A stretch of DNA of 64,000 nt, taken from assembly GCF_016065055.1 (NCBI RefSeq), contig NZ_CP065856.1, positions 3,533,836-3,597,835 of the forward strand, written 5' to 3'. Source of the DNA: Halosimplex litoreum (GTDB lineage Archaea > Halobacteriota > Halobacteria > Halobacteriales > Haloarculaceae). Numbering within the stretch: the first letter of the stretch is position 1; every line of letters begins with the position of its first letter. The notes under the pieces are model-generated. The model saw only the letters and a program-made list of their open reading frames with translations. It was not told the DNA's origin and made no database searches. Positions 25,374 through 34,011 of the stretch are shown one piece after another. Both the position numbers and the translations under genes were made by a program.

Positions 25374-26711
25374 TCAGGCCACGTCCCCGATAGCGTCGGT
25401 CAACAGATCGACGCCGAGGCCGATCTCCCGTTCGGTCACGTCGAGCGGTGGGAGCACGCGCAGGGTTTTGTGCCCGCAGGCGAGCGTCAGCAGGCCGCGC
25501 TGCATCGCCGCGGCCTGCACGTCGTCCCGGCGCTCTTTCGAATCGAACTCGACGGCCAGCATGAGGCCCTTCCCGCGCACGTCGACCACGGGGGCGAGAT
25601 CGGCGTCGCGCATCGACTCGAGGAACTGCCGGCCGCGGACGACGGCGTTGTCCATCAGGTCGTAGTCGTCGATCACGTCCAGCGTGAGCGCGCCCTGCAG
25701 GGCGGAGACGATGTCGCCGGCCCCCCACGTCGAGGAGAGCCGGCTGGTTTGCTCGGGGAACACCTCCTCGCGGGAGATGGTGGCGCCGACGCGCAGGCCC
25801 TTGGCGCTCGCGATCACGTCGGGGTCGAACGGGTAGTGGTCCGACGCCCAGAACTCGCCGGTGCGGCCCACGCCGGACTGGATCTCGTCGGCGACGAGGG
25901 TCAGGTCGTGCTGCTCGCAGACCTCGGCGATCTCCTCGGCGAAGGCGTCGCTCGGGAAGCGATAGCCGCCCTCGCCCTGGATCGGTTCCACGATCAGGTA
26001 CGCCACGTCGTCGGGATGGACGGCGCCGCGCTCGGGGTCGAGCAGTTTCCGCAACTGGGAGGTCTCGCCGTGGAAGAAGCCGCAGGTACAGCTCTCTGGG
26101 TCGCAGGTGCGGTCGTCGCAAAAGGGCACGTCGTGGACCTTCGGGATCTCGGGGAACTCGCGGCGGTAGACGGATTTGGAGCGGTTGAGCGAGAGCGCGC
26201 CGAGGGTGCGGCCGTGGAAGGCGCCCTGAAACGTGATCCCGTAGTCGGCGCCGGTGTGGTCGTAGGAGATCTTGATAGCGTTCTCGACCGCTTCGGCCCC
26301 CGAGTTCGAGAGGAAGACGGTGTCCATCCCGTAGTGGTCGCTGCGGTCGGTCAACCGGTCCATCAGGTCCGCGGGGGTGGGGAAGTCGTGGTCGCCGAGT
26401 TCGCCGCTGGCGACGTAGAAGTCCTGACCGGCGATCTTCATCGGATCGACGAGGTCGAACCCCTCCATGCGCTCCACGAGTTTGGGGTTGTTGTACCCCA
26501 GCGGCGAGGCGGCGACGTGGCTGGTGAAGTCCACGAGGACGTTGCCGTCGACGTCGGTGCAGAAGGGGCCCTCGGCGGGTTCGGTGTAGTCCCAGACGAA
26601 GTCGTAGACGTAGGTGCTCGGGGCGGCCGACTCGTGGTGGAACTCGACCCACTCCCGGGCGCGCTCGCCGGGGATCGACGACACCGTCGGTTCCGCCGTG
26701 TCCCTGTCCAT
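25374..26711 (-). CDS. Class III PLP-dependent aminotransferase
   Basis: At 445 residues, this resembles acetylornithine / 4-aminobutyrate-type aminotransferases. FLSNSGAEAVENAIKISYD binds PLP phosphate, FQGAFHGRTLGALSLNRS and LIVEPIQGEGGY are conserved, LVADEIQSGVGRTGEFWA contains the Asp that contacts the PLP ring nitrogen, and ASAKGLR holds the Schiff-base Lys. A Cys-rich loop (CDDRTCDPESCTCGFF) in the middle is unusual and might bind metal or simply be a family insertion. The substrate (ornithine, GABA, diaminobutyrate or another) cannot be assigned, since no pathway genes are adjacent. ATG 26711 is taken as start. Confidence 0.9.
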   Translation of the reverse strand: MDRDTAEPTVSSIPGERAREWVEFHHESAAPSTYVYDFVWDYTEPAEGPFCTDVDGNVLVDFTSHVAASPLGYNNPKLVERMEGFDLVDPMKIAGQDFYVASGELGDHDFPTPADLMDRLTDRSDHYGMDTVFLSNSGAEAVENAIKISYDHTGADYGITFQGAFHGRTLGALSLNRSKSVYRREFPEIPKVHDVPFCDDRTCDPESCTCGFFHGETSQLRKLLDPERGAVHPDDVAYLIVEPIQGEGGYRFPSDAFAEEIAEVCEQHDLTLVADEIQSGVGRTGEFWASDHYPFDPDVIASAKGLRVGATISREEVFPEQTSRLSSTWGAGDIVSALQGALTLDVIDDYDLMDNAVVRGRQFLESMRDADLAPVVDVRGKGLMLAVEFDSKERRDDVQAAAMQRGLLTLACGHKTLRVLPPLDVTEREIGLGVDLLTDAIGDVA

Positions 26712-26820
26712 GTCGACACTGAGGGAGAGTCGGCAGTTAAGTGATCTGACGGCGTCCGTCACGGACCGCTCGAACGCCCGCGGTGGGCCGTCGGTCCCGG
26801 CGACCGAACGGGGCGCTCGG

Positions 26821-28098
26821 TCACATCGTCGCCACGGCGGTGACGGCGCCGGCGGCGACCAGCAGGACGGTGCTGACGGTCGCGGTCTTGACGGCGAACT
26901 CCCGGTCGGGGCCGGCGAAGGTCAGCCCGGCTTTGACGACGATGCTGGAGGCCGTCGAGAGGAGGATGGCGAGGACTGCCGCCTCCGCCGAGAGGCCGCC
27001 ACCGCGGTAGAGGATCACCGCGGAGGTGGTCGCGCCCGCGGACGAGACCAGCCCGGTGAGCGCGGCAGTGACGTAGAAGCCCAGGCGGCCGAACTGCGCG
27101 GCGGCCAGCCCGCCGGCGACGACGACGATCAGGAACAGGCCGCCGAAGCTCAGGACGTTCCGCAGCGAGAAAGGGCTCTCCAGGTCCATCTCGAGGTTCT
27201 CCGTCCAGTCGGCGGTGTAGGCGGCGATGGCGACGCTACCGAGTATCACCGCGCCGAGCGGGACGACCGCGCCGAGCAACAGGCCCGTCTCGAATGTAAA
27301 GAGGAGCGCGATGGTGAGGTTGCGGGCGGCCATGGCCGCGTCGGCCAGCAGGATGGCCGCGACGGCGTAGGAGCTGACGGCCGGACGCTGTTCGACGTGG
27401 TCGAGCATCGCACCGACGACCGCGGTCGAGGAGGCCAGCCCGCCGAAGAAACCGGTGACGGCGATGCCGCGGCTGCCGTAGGTCTGGACGATGGCGTAGT
27501 TGACGATGCCGATGGCCGCGACGGTGACGACCATCAGCCAGATGACGCGCGGCTCGACTTCGACTATCAGGTCGCCGGCACCGACCTCGTAGCCCCCGGC
27601 GGGGAGCAGTGGGTAGACGACGAACGCGAGGATGGCGAACTCCGCGGCCGAGCGCAGTTCGGTCCGGGTCATCCCCCAGGCGAAGCTGTGCAGTTCGCGC
27701 TTGAGCACGAGCAGCAGGGCCGAGAAGACCGTCACCGTCACCGCCTCCAGCGTGTAGCCCGAGGCGACGAGCGTCCCGACGGCGTAGGCGACCAGCATCG
27801 ACGTCGACGTGGTCAGCGACAGCCCCTGGTCGCTGTCGTCCTCGGCCAGCAGTCCCCTGACCGCCAGCAGCGTCCCCTGAACGATGACGAGGACGCCGCC
27901 GACCACGACTAGCGGGGTCGAACCCAGCACCGTGAACGCGGCGCCGAGCATGCTTATCAGCGAGAACGTCCGTACGCCCGCCGACTTGTGCGACCACTCG
28001 CGCTCCAGTCCGAGGAACAGCCCGAGCACACCCGCCAGCGTGATCTGGAGCACCTCCGCGTCCAGCGGGATCGACGAGAACTGCGCGACTCCCGACAC
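26821..28098 (-). CDS. MgtC/DUF4010-type membrane protein
   Basis: The 425-residue polytopic membrane protein has about 12 helices. The N-terminal part (LAGVLGLFLGLEREW with following SAGVRTFSLISMLGA) is the MgtC/SapB signature. The C-terminal two thirds (FGGLASSTAVVGAMLDH, GLVSSAGATTSAVIL) match DUF4010, the usual fusion partner. MgtC relatives are linked to magnesium limitation and membrane energetics, but the transported species is unknown. A longer GTG start at 28161 is rejected because a clear TATA box (TTATAAATA, 28122-28130) lies inside that extension, 28 bp before GTG 28098. The gene is therefore leaderless from 28098. Confidence 0.88.
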   Translation of the reverse strand: MSGVAQFSSIPLDAEVLQITLAGVLGLFLGLEREWSHKSAGVRTFSLISMLGAAFTVLGSTPLVVVGGVLVIVQGTLLAVRGLLAEDDSDQGLSLTTSTSMLVAYAVGTLVASGYTLEAVTVTVFSALLLVLKRELHSFAWGMTRTELRSAAEFAILAFVVYPLLPAGGYEVGAGDLIVEVEPRVIWLMVVTVAAIGIVNYAIVQTYGSRGIAVTGFFGGLASSTAVVGAMLDHVEQRPAVSSYAVAAILLADAAMAARNLTIALLFTFETGLLLGAVVPLGAVILGSVAIAAYTADWTENLEMDLESPFSLRNVLSFGGLFLIVVVAGGLAAAQFGRLGFYVTAALTGLVSSAGATTSAVILYRGGGLSAEAAVLAILLSTASSIVVKAGLTFAGPDREFAVKTATVSTVLLVAAGAVTAVATM

Positions 28099-28121
28099 TG
28101 ACCGACGTATGCCGTTCTCGG

Positions 28122-28130
28122 TTATAAATA
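28122..28130 (-). promoter_or_regulatory. TATA box of the MgtC/DUF4010 gene
   Basis: TATTTATAA on the minus strand is centred 28 bp before GTG 28098 and sets that start. The divergent AI-2E-family gene has its own TTTTA at 28172-28176, about 30 bp before ATG 28204, so two promoters share the 105-bp gap. Confidence 0.6.
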
Positions 28131-28203
28131 GCGGGTCGATATCCGCCTCGACCTCCCGCACGACCGACCCGTTTTACGTGTCCGCCGGGAGAGACCACGG
28201 ACG

Positions 28204-29475
28204 ATGGTAGAGTTCGAGTTCGCCCCAGACTGGGGACGGATCGGCTGGGCCGCGGTCGGGGCGGTCCTCGTACTCGCCCTGCTGTGGGTGTTCTACTCGT
28301 TCGTCGGGACCTTCGTGTTCGCGCTCTTTATATACTACTCCATCAGGCGGGTCCACGGGGAGATACGTGACCGGATCGGGCAGCCGACCGTCTCGGCCGC
28401 GCTGGCGCTGGTCGCGCTCGCGCTACCGGCGGTGTTGCTCCTGCTGTACGCCACGGCCATCGGCGTTCAGGAACTCCAGGAGTTCGCCGGCACGACCGAC
28501 CTGAACCAGTACATCGCTGTCGCCGACCCGTATCTGAACGTCACGCAGGCCGTCGAGAACCCGCGAGGCGTCTTCGAGGGTGCCGGCGGGATGGATCTGG
28601 TGGGCTCGGCGCTGTCCCGCGGGACCAGTTATCTGGGCTTTCTCGGGACCGGCCTGTTGCACCTGTTCGTCATGTTCGCGGTCGCCTTCTACCTGCTGCG
28701 CGACGATCACAGACTGGCTGAGTGGGTGGCCGAGTTCGACGACGACGGGCCCACGGTCTTCGAGGAGTTCGCCCGCGAGGTCGACGACAGCCTGGAGATG
28801 ATCTTCGCCGGCAACATCCTCAACGCTGTCGTCACCGCCACCGTCGGCGCGATCACCTACAGCGTCCTCAACGTCTTCGCGCCCCCCGAAGTGGCCGTCC
28901 CCTACGCCGCGCTGGTCGGCCTGCTCGCCGGGATCGCCAGCCTCGTCCCCGTGGTCGGGATGAAGCTCGTCTACGTGCCCGTCTCGGTCTACCTCGCCGC
29001 GACCGCGTTCACCGAGGGGACGGGCTGGGTGTTCGTCGGCGCGTTCGTCCTCGTGTCGTTCCTGATCGTCGACGTCATCCCGGATCTCCTGGTCCGCCCG
29101 TACGTCACCGGCGGGACGCTCCACACGGGCAGTGTTATGTTCGCGTACATCCTGGGCCCGCTGCTGTTCGGCTGGTACGGCCTGTTCCTCGGCCCCGTCA
29201 TCTTGGTCTTTTTCACGCACTTCGGTCGGGTCGTCGTCCCCGCCCTGCTCGGCCGGGACCGACCGGCGGACGGCGACCATCGCAACGGGAGCGACGACGG
29301 CGGCGACACGACCGAAGCCGACGCGACCAGGGGCGACGGCGCGGCGGCCGAGAGATCTGAAACGAAGCGAACGAGCGGGACCGGTTCGGAGAGCGACTCG
29401 GACGTGGGCGGCGAACACGCCGATCCCGGCGCCGGTGACGACGCGTCTGACCGGTCCCGGTCGTCGGACGGCTAG
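28204..29475 (+). CDS. AI-2E/PerM-family transporter
   Basis: This 423-residue membrane protein of the AI-2E exporter (PerM) superfamily has paired N-terminal helices (GWAAVGAVLVLALLWVFYSF), YYSIRRVHGEIRDR, then a large extracytoplasmic region (about 90-150) and a C-terminal helix block with NILNAVVTATVGAITY, GLLAGIASLVPVVGMKLVYVP and LGPLLFGWYGLFLGPVILV. The last 80 residues are disordered and Asp/Ser-rich. Family members export small molecules or act as sodium(lithium)/proton antiporters. The halophilic host makes ion transport plausible, but the substrate is unknown. It is divergent from the MgtC-like gene. Confidence 0.9.
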   Translation: MVEFEFAPDWGRIGWAAVGAVLVLALLWVFYSFVGTFVFALFIYYSIRRVHGEIRDRIGQPTVSAALALVALALPAVLLLLYATAIGVQELQEFAGTTDLNQYIAVADPYLNVTQAVENPRGVFEGAGGMDLVGSALSRGTSYLGFLGTGLLHLFVMFAVAFYLLRDDHRLAEWVAEFDDDGPTVFEEFAREVDDSLEMIFAGNILNAVVTATVGAITYSVLNVFAPPEVAVPYAALVGLLAGIASLVPVVGMKLVYVPVSVYLAATAFTEGTGWVFVGAFVLVSFLIVDVIPDLLVRPYVTGGTLHTGSVMFAYILGPLLFGWYGLFLGPVILVFFTHFGRVVVPALLGRDRPADGDHRNGSDDGGDTTEADATRGDGAAAERSETKRTSGTGSESDSDVGGEHADPGAGDDASDRSRSSDG

Positions 29476-29484
29476 CGACGGCGG

Positions 29485-29760
29485 CTAGAGGTCGACGTAC
29501 TGCTCTTCCCACTCGCGGCGGGCCTCGATCTCTCGTCGGCCCCGCCGGGTGAGGCTATAGAAGTTCGTCCGTCGGTCGCGCTGGCCCTTCTCGACGAGCC
29601 CCTTGTCGACGAGCGTGTCCAGATTCGGGTACAGCCGGCCGTGGTGGATCTCCTTCTCGTAGTACTCCTCGAGTTCTTCCTTGATCGCGAGCCCGTGCGG
29701 TTCCTCTTTCCCCGCGATGACGTACAGCAAGTCACGCTGGAATCCTGTCAGGTCGTACAT
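29485..29760 (-). CDS. PadR-family transcriptional regulator
   Basis: This is a 91-residue winged-helix protein. LTGFQRDLLYVIAGKEEPHG begins the PadR domain, LEEYYEKEIHHGRLYPNLDT is the recognition region, LVDKGLVEKGQ follows, and NFYSLTRRGRREIEARREWE forms the wing and last helix. PadR proteins bind DNA as dimers and respond to small molecules, often repressing themselves. A TATA-like GATAAATAT (29797-29805) places the transcript start about 14 nt before ATG 29760, leaving a short leader. It is divergent from the amphi-Trp gene and convergent with the AI-2E gene, with 9 bp between stops. Confidence 0.92.
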   Translation of the reverse strand: MYDLTGFQRDLLYVIAGKEEPHGLAIKEELEEYYEKEIHHGRLYPNLDTLVDKGLVEKGQRDRRTNFYSLTRRGRREIEARREWEEQYVDL

Positions 29761-30018
29761 CGGTAATGTCCGTCCGTAAGTTACTGTCGGATATTGATAA
29801 ATATGTCGGCTGATGGGCGTGCCTGAATATTCGAACGTCCGGATTACTTCGGCGTTACCCGCTCTCTGAATGCTAAAGCCGTTGAGGTATCTCGAGTAGC
29901 GGTCGTATTCGATCGATTTCAGGTATCGGTGTCGAAAGGTCAGCTCCGGCCGTGGTCCGCGGTGGCTCGGCCCCCGGTGCAGGCAGACACTTATCTCGGC
30001 CGAGCGCGTACGGAAGAT

Positions 30019-30297
30019 ATGGTCGAAACAGTCCTCTTCGAAGACGAGCGACGACTCACCCGGACGGACGTGGCCTCGTACCTCCGGACGATCGCCGATA
30101 GACTGGAGACCGGCGAGCCGCTGACACTCGAAACAGGTGCCGACTCCGCCACGGTCGACGTGCCGCGTGAGGTCGAGTTCGAGGTGAAAGTCGAACGTGA
30201 GGGACCGGCCGACGGAGTCGGAGAGCTCGGCCTTGAACTCGAACTCGAGTGGAACGAGGACGCCGAGATGTCGGGCGACTCGCTGTCCATCCAGTAG
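30019..30297 (+). CDS. amphi-Trp domain protein
   Basis: The 92-residue protein is MVETVLFEDERR to SGDSLSIQ. It has a helix with DVASYLRTIADRLETGEPLTL followed by two long beta strands (VDVPREVEFEVKVE, LGLELELEWNED). This is the layout of the haloarchaeal amphi-Trp domain, a small alpha/beta domain of unknown role. TTATCT (29991-29996) is about 25 bp before the ATG, so the transcript is probably leaderless and the longer reading from 29929 is rejected. Confidence 0.82.
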   Translation: MVETVLFEDERRLTRTDVASYLRTIADRLETGEPLTLETGADSATVDVPREVEFEVKVEREGPADGVGELGLELELEWNEDAEMSGDSLSIQ

Positions 30298-30739
30298 AAC
30301 CGCTCGACGAACGGAGAACCGCTCGACGAACGGGTGGTTCGCCGGTCGAAGAGGCACTCCGACGAGGCGAATTCTCCGGCAGGGTGCACGCTCCCGGTCG
30401 AGAGGCACCGGAGCAGCCGCTGTGCGACGGTAACGACGAGCTACCGATACAGGCAGAGCTGGCGGATCGACGCCGCGAAAGGAATGGAAAGCGCCGCGTG
30501 GGCGAAAAGCCCACGCGAACGCTTGCCGCCCTGAATTGGTCCCCGCTGACGCTTCGGCCCTCCAAGCGAAGCGTCATCTGTATTTCTGGCCGGGAACAAC
30601 TTAAAAGTACCGACCTATGGTCCCCTCGTCGTCCGACGATCGGGTACGGAGTGCTCCGAGAGGTCGACGAGTGGGGCTCACGAGTGTCTCTCGGTGGTTC
30701 GACCGCGTCGACTTTAGGCGTTCGGGCGCAAGTCGGCCC
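30298..30739. other. Gene-free stretch with two strong hairpins and a TATA-like box
   Basis: No convincing protein is encoded. Two perfect stems stand out: CGCGTGGGC/GCCCACGCG around a short A-rich loop (about 30495-30517) and TGACGCTTCG/CGAAGCGTCA with a 10-base loop (about 30547-30576), followed by TCTGTATTTCTGG. ACTTAAAAG (30599-30607) resembles a TATA box, but the next gene has its own box, CTTTAGG (30712-30718), 25 bp before ATG 30740. The hairpins may be a terminator pair or part of an unrecognised structured RNA. Confidence 0.5.
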
Positions 30740-31459
30740 ATGAAGATCCGCGGCGAGCGCGAGTGCCGGGCGTGTGGCACTCGCTGGTCGTACTACGAGA
30801 CGGGGAGCGTCGTCTGCCCGGACTGCGGGAGCATCCGGAGCGTCGGGCTCGACGACCCCACCGAACACACCGCCGGCAACGCCCGGCTGGACCTGACCGA
30901 GATCCGCGCGCTCCTCGACGACCAGCCGCTCGCGGACGTCGCCGAGGCGGCCGCCGAGCGCTGCCGGGAGTACGTCCGCCAGTGCGGGTTCGTCAGTGGC
31001 GGGGAGTTGCGCCCGCTCGACGACACCTACCTCGGGGCCGCCGAGTTGCGGCTTGCGGGCGAGGAAGTCGCCCGGGCGATGCACCTCACCGACGACGAGG
31101 AGTACTATTTCCTCGACCTGCTCCGCGGCGCCGACGCGGGCGAGCGCCCGCCCGCCGACGAGGTCCCCGAGTCGATGCGGGCGGTCCGCGGTCTCGCCTA
31201 CGCCCGCGCGGTCGACGCCTACCGCTCGGATCTGCGCCGATACCTCGAGGACAACCCCGACGCGACCGTCCGGTCGCTGCTGACGACGCTCCGGGACCAC
31301 CAGAAGCGGATCGAGGCGCTCGACGGCGACGTCTCCGCCCGAACCGCGGGCGAACTCGTCTACGTCGTCCGCGCCGTCGGCCGCGCGCTGGCCGACGACG
31401 ACGAGACCGCCCTCGCCGAGGCCCAGCGTCGACTCGACGGCTTCGAGATCGACCTCTGA
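30740..31459 (+). CDS. Haloarchaeal zinc-ribbon plus helical protein
   Basis: The 239-residue protein starts with a zinc ribbon: MKIRGERECRACGTRWSYY, then CPDCGSIRS (CxxC ... CxxC). The rest is helical and acidic, with several repeats of a helix ending in RxY or LxxL patterns (VAEAAAERCREYVRQCGFV, LRGADAGERPPADEVPES, VRGLAYARAVDAYRSDLRRY). I know it only as a conserved haloarchaeal family of unknown function. CTTTAGG 25 bp upstream supports a leaderless ATG 30740 over 30617. It is convergent with folD (7 bp between the stops). Confidence 0.8.
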   Translation: MKIRGERECRACGTRWSYYETGSVVCPDCGSIRSVGLDDPTEHTAGNARLDLTEIRALLDDQPLADVAEAAAERCREYVRQCGFVSGGELRPLDDTYLGAAELRLAGEEVARAMHLTDDEEYYFLDLLRGADAGERPPADEVPESMRAVRGLAYARAVDAYRSDLRRYLEDNPDATVRSLLTTLRDHQKRIEALDGDVSARTAGELVYVVRAVGRALADDDETALAEAQRRLDGFEIDL

Positions 31460-31466
31460 GGCGGCG

Positions 31467-32360
31467 TCAGTCCAGCGTCGACTCGACGCCGGACTGCAGC
31501 GCGGCGGCGTTGACGGTGTTGTACAGGAGCATCGCGCGGGTCATCGGACCGACACCGCCCGGGACCGGCGTGATGGCCGACGCTTTCTCCTCGGCGCTCT
31601 CGAAGTCCACGTCGCCGACCAGTTCGTAGCCCTTCTCGGTGTCGGCGTCGACCTGGTTGATGCCCACGTCGATCACGACCGCGCCCTCGCCGACCATCGA
31701 GCCGTCGATCATCTCCGGGACGCCCGCCGCGGCGACGAGAATGTCGGCCTCCCGGGTCTTGGCGGCCAGGTCCTCGGTTCGGGAGTGGCAGACGGTCGTC
31801 GTCGCGTTGCCGCCGTCGCCGTACTGGATGAAGAGGTTCGCCATCGGCTTGCCGACCAGCCGCGAGCGGCCGACGACGACGGCCTCTTTGCCTTCGGTCT
31901 CGACGTCGGCGGCTTCGAGCAGTCGCTGGATGCCGTGGGGCGTGCAGGGCTTGTAGCGGGCGTCACCGGCGACCAGCCGGCCGATGTTCTCCGGATGGAG
32001 GCCGTCGACGTCCTTCTCGGGGTCGATGCTGCGGAGGACGCGTCGGTCGTCGACGTGGTCGGGAACGGGCATCTGGACGAGGATGCCGTTCACGTCGTCG
32101 TCGTCGTTCAGGTCGTCGATGGTGTCGTACAGCTCCGCGGCGTCGGCGTCGGAGTCGATGTCCACGTCGACGGTGTCGATGCCGACCTCCTCGCAGTCGT
32201 TCTGCTTCATCGAGACGTACGTCTCGCTGGCTGGGTCGTCGCTCATCAGCACCGTCGCGAGCGTCGGTGTCACGTCTTCCTCGGCGAGGTCGTCCACCGC
32301 GTCGCTCACGTCGGCGCGCACGTCCTCGGCGACCGCGTTGCCGTCGATGATCTCGGTCAT
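31467..32360 (-). CDS. folD: FolD bifunctional methylene-THF dehydrogenase/cyclohydrolase
   Basis: This 297-residue enzyme interconverts 5,10-methylene-, methenyl- and 10-formyl-tetrahydrofolate using NADP. Conserved signs are [17 protein letters not shown] (with the catalytic Lys after YVxxK), [58 protein letters not shown] (cofactor binding) and [19 protein letters not shown]. Presence of FolD is normal in haloarchaea, which use folates. It is cytosolic. The start ATG 32360 gives [14 protein letters not shown]; longer readings have no conserved extension. Confidence 0.97.
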   Translation of the reverse strand: MTEIIDGNAVAEDVRADVSDAVDDLAEEDVTPTLATVLMSDDPASETYVSMKQNDCEEVGIDTVDVDIDSDADAAELYDTIDDLNDDDDVNGILVQMPVPDHVDDRRVLRSIDPEKDVDGLHPENIGRLVAGDARYKPCTPHGIQRLLEAADVETEGKEAVVVGRSRLVGKPMANLFIQYGDGGNATTTVCHSRTEDLAAKTREADILVAAAGVPEMIDGSMVGEGAVVIDVGINQVDADTEKGYELVGDVDFESAEEKASAITPVPGGVGPMTRAMLLYNTVNAAALQSGVESTLD

Positions 32361-32467
32361 ACTTCGAGGAGCGAGCGGAGACGGCAAGAAGGTCCCGGAA
32401 ACAGGGCCGGGACGGTCGACACAGTCGACACAGTCGCAGGCGACGCCCGCTCGTCGCCTCCGGCCGG

Positions 32468-32653
32468 TCAGGGGAGCAACCGCTCTTCGCAGGACCCGCA
32501 GACGAACAGGCCGTGCGACTCGGTGAGGTCGGTCAGCGACTCGCACAGGTCGCACTCCCGATAGACCGTCCGAGAATAGCCGTCCGCTTGCTCGACGGGG
32601 TCGTTCGGGCCGAGCGACGCGCCGCCGCCGGCCGGGGAGGGGGGTTCGGTCAC
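32468..32653 (-). CDS. 61-residue zinc-finger protein
   Basis: From GTG 32653 ([10 protein letters not shown]) the frame gives 61 residues. The C-terminal half carries CDLC (about 35-38) and CGSC (about 52-55): [20 protein letters not shown] then [11 protein letters not shown]. The N-terminal half is a low-complexity Pro/Gly linker. The zinc-ribbon layout is like the haloarchaeal mini-proteins elsewhere in this window. It sits 107 bp upstream of folD on the same strand and is divergent from the Pelota gene. Confidence 0.68.
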   Translation of the reverse strand: MTEPPSPAGGGASLGPNDPVEQADGYSRTVYRECDLCESLTDLTESHGLFVCGSCEERLLP

Positions 32654-32782
32654 GGTCGATTCGAGTACGTCCCGCGGAGACAAGAACGTGGCGGGTGGCC
32701 CGCACCGACAGAACGCCGGTGCGGTCCACCCGGGTCGCCGCCGAATAACAGCACACTTGCCGCCGGAGGCAGAGATGCGAGT

Positions 32783-33859
32783 ATGCAGGTCAACGACCGC
32801 CACCCGACGACGGAGGGTCGGGAGCGGGTCACCCTCGTCCCGGAGAGCCTGGACGACCTCTGGCACCTCACCTACGTCGTCGAGCCGGGCGACCTCGTCT
32901 CCGGCGACACGACGCGGCGCATCCAGCGCAACGACGACGACATGCGCGACACCGGCGGCGAGCGCGAGCACATGTGGATCGAACTCGAGGTCGAGACCGT
33001 CGAGTTCGCCAAGTTCGCCAACCGCCTGCGCGTCGGCGGTGTCATCGTCGACTGCTCGCGGGAAGACCAGCTCGACTTCCACCACACGATCAACCTCGAA
33101 CCGTTCGAGGAGCTAGAAATCGAGAAGATCTGGAAGCCCGACCAGGACGACCGTCTCTCCGAAGCGGTCGAAGCCACCGAGAACCCGGACGTGGCCGTCG
33201 CCACCGTCGAGGAAGGCGAGGCGTACGTCCACACCGTCGCCCAGTACGGCACCGAGGAGCGGGCGTCCATCACGGGCCCCACCGGTAAGGCCGCGTGGGG
33301 CGACGGCGCCCGGCCGCGCGAGGAACTGTTCGAGGAACTGGCGACGGTCCTCGCACGGATGGACGTGGAGGCGATCATCCTCGCCGGGCCCGGCTTCACC
33401 AAGCAGGACGCGCTCGACTACATCCAGGAGAACGAACGGGACCTGTCCGACCGGATCACGACCGTCGACACCACCGGCGTCGGCGACCGCGGCGTCCACG
33501 AGGTGCTCAAACGGGGGGCCGTCGACGAGGTCCAGACCCAGACGCGCATCTCCGCGGAGGCCGACCTGGTCGACGAGCTGACCGAGCGGATCGCGACGGG
33601 TGCCGAAGTCGCCTACGGGCCCGAGGGAGTCGCCGAGGCCGCCGACTTCGGCGCCATCGAGCAGCTACTCGTCCTCGACGAGCGCCTGCGCGCCGAGCGC
33701 GGCGACGAGGGCGACTGGGACATCGACGTCGACGACGTCATCGAGACGACCGAACAGAAGGGTGGCGAGGTGACCGTCTTCTCCGGTGAGTTCGACCCCG
33801 GCCAACAGCTTCGCAACCTCGGCGGCATCGCCGCGCTGTTGCGCTACCGGATCGACTAG
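32783..33859 (+). CDS. pelA: mRNA surveillance protein Pelota
   Basis: The 358-residue archaeal Pelota (Dom34) is a homologue of release factor 1. With aEF1A/ABCE1 it rescues stalled ribosomes. Domain 1 is the Sm-like part (about 1-130; [44 protein letters not shown]). The central domain has [16 protein letters not shown] and [18 protein letters not shown], and the C-terminal domain [19 protein letters not shown]. The eRF1 GGQ motif is absent, as expected for Pelota. ATG 32783 gives [15 protein letters not shown]. Confidence 0.97.
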   Translation: MQVNDRHPTTEGRERVTLVPESLDDLWHLTYVVEPGDLVSGDTTRRIQRNDDDMRDTGGEREHMWIELEVETVEFAKFANRLRVGGVIVDCSREDQLDFHHTINLEPFEELEIEKIWKPDQDDRLSEAVEATENPDVAVATVEEGEAYVHTVAQYGTEERASITGPTGKAAWGDGARPREELFEELATVLARMDVEAIILAGPGFTKQDALDYIQENERDLSDRITTVDTTGVGDRGVHEVLKRGAVDEVQTQTRISAEADLVDELTERIATGAEVAYGPEGVAEAADFGAIEQLLVLDERLRAERGDEGDWDIDVDDVIETTEQKGGEVTVFSGEFDPGQQLRNLGGIAALLRYRID

Positions 33860-33965
33860 TCGACCGCCGGAGTCCACCGAGGGTCCGCCCGCGCCGCACG
33901 GGTCGGAACCGCCGCCGTGCGACTGCTCTTCGCCCGTCTCACAGTTGATAACGGCGGCGAAAGGG

Positions 33966-33973
33966 TTTATATA
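33966..33973 (+). promoter_or_regulatory. TATA box of the histidine kinase gene
   Basis: A strong TTTATATA lies 39-46 bp before ATG 34012. The distance implies a short leader of about 16 nt with a possible AGAGGT ribosome-binding site, unlike the leaderless neighbours. Confidence 0.5.
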
Positions 33974-34011
33974 CAGGTTCCCGAAGCTACGATAATTACT
34001 CAGAGGTCGCC

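Noticed and set aside
28098-28161. Longer N-terminus for the MgtC/DUF4010 protein
   Set aside because: The TATA box lies within this extension, 28 bp before GTG 28098.
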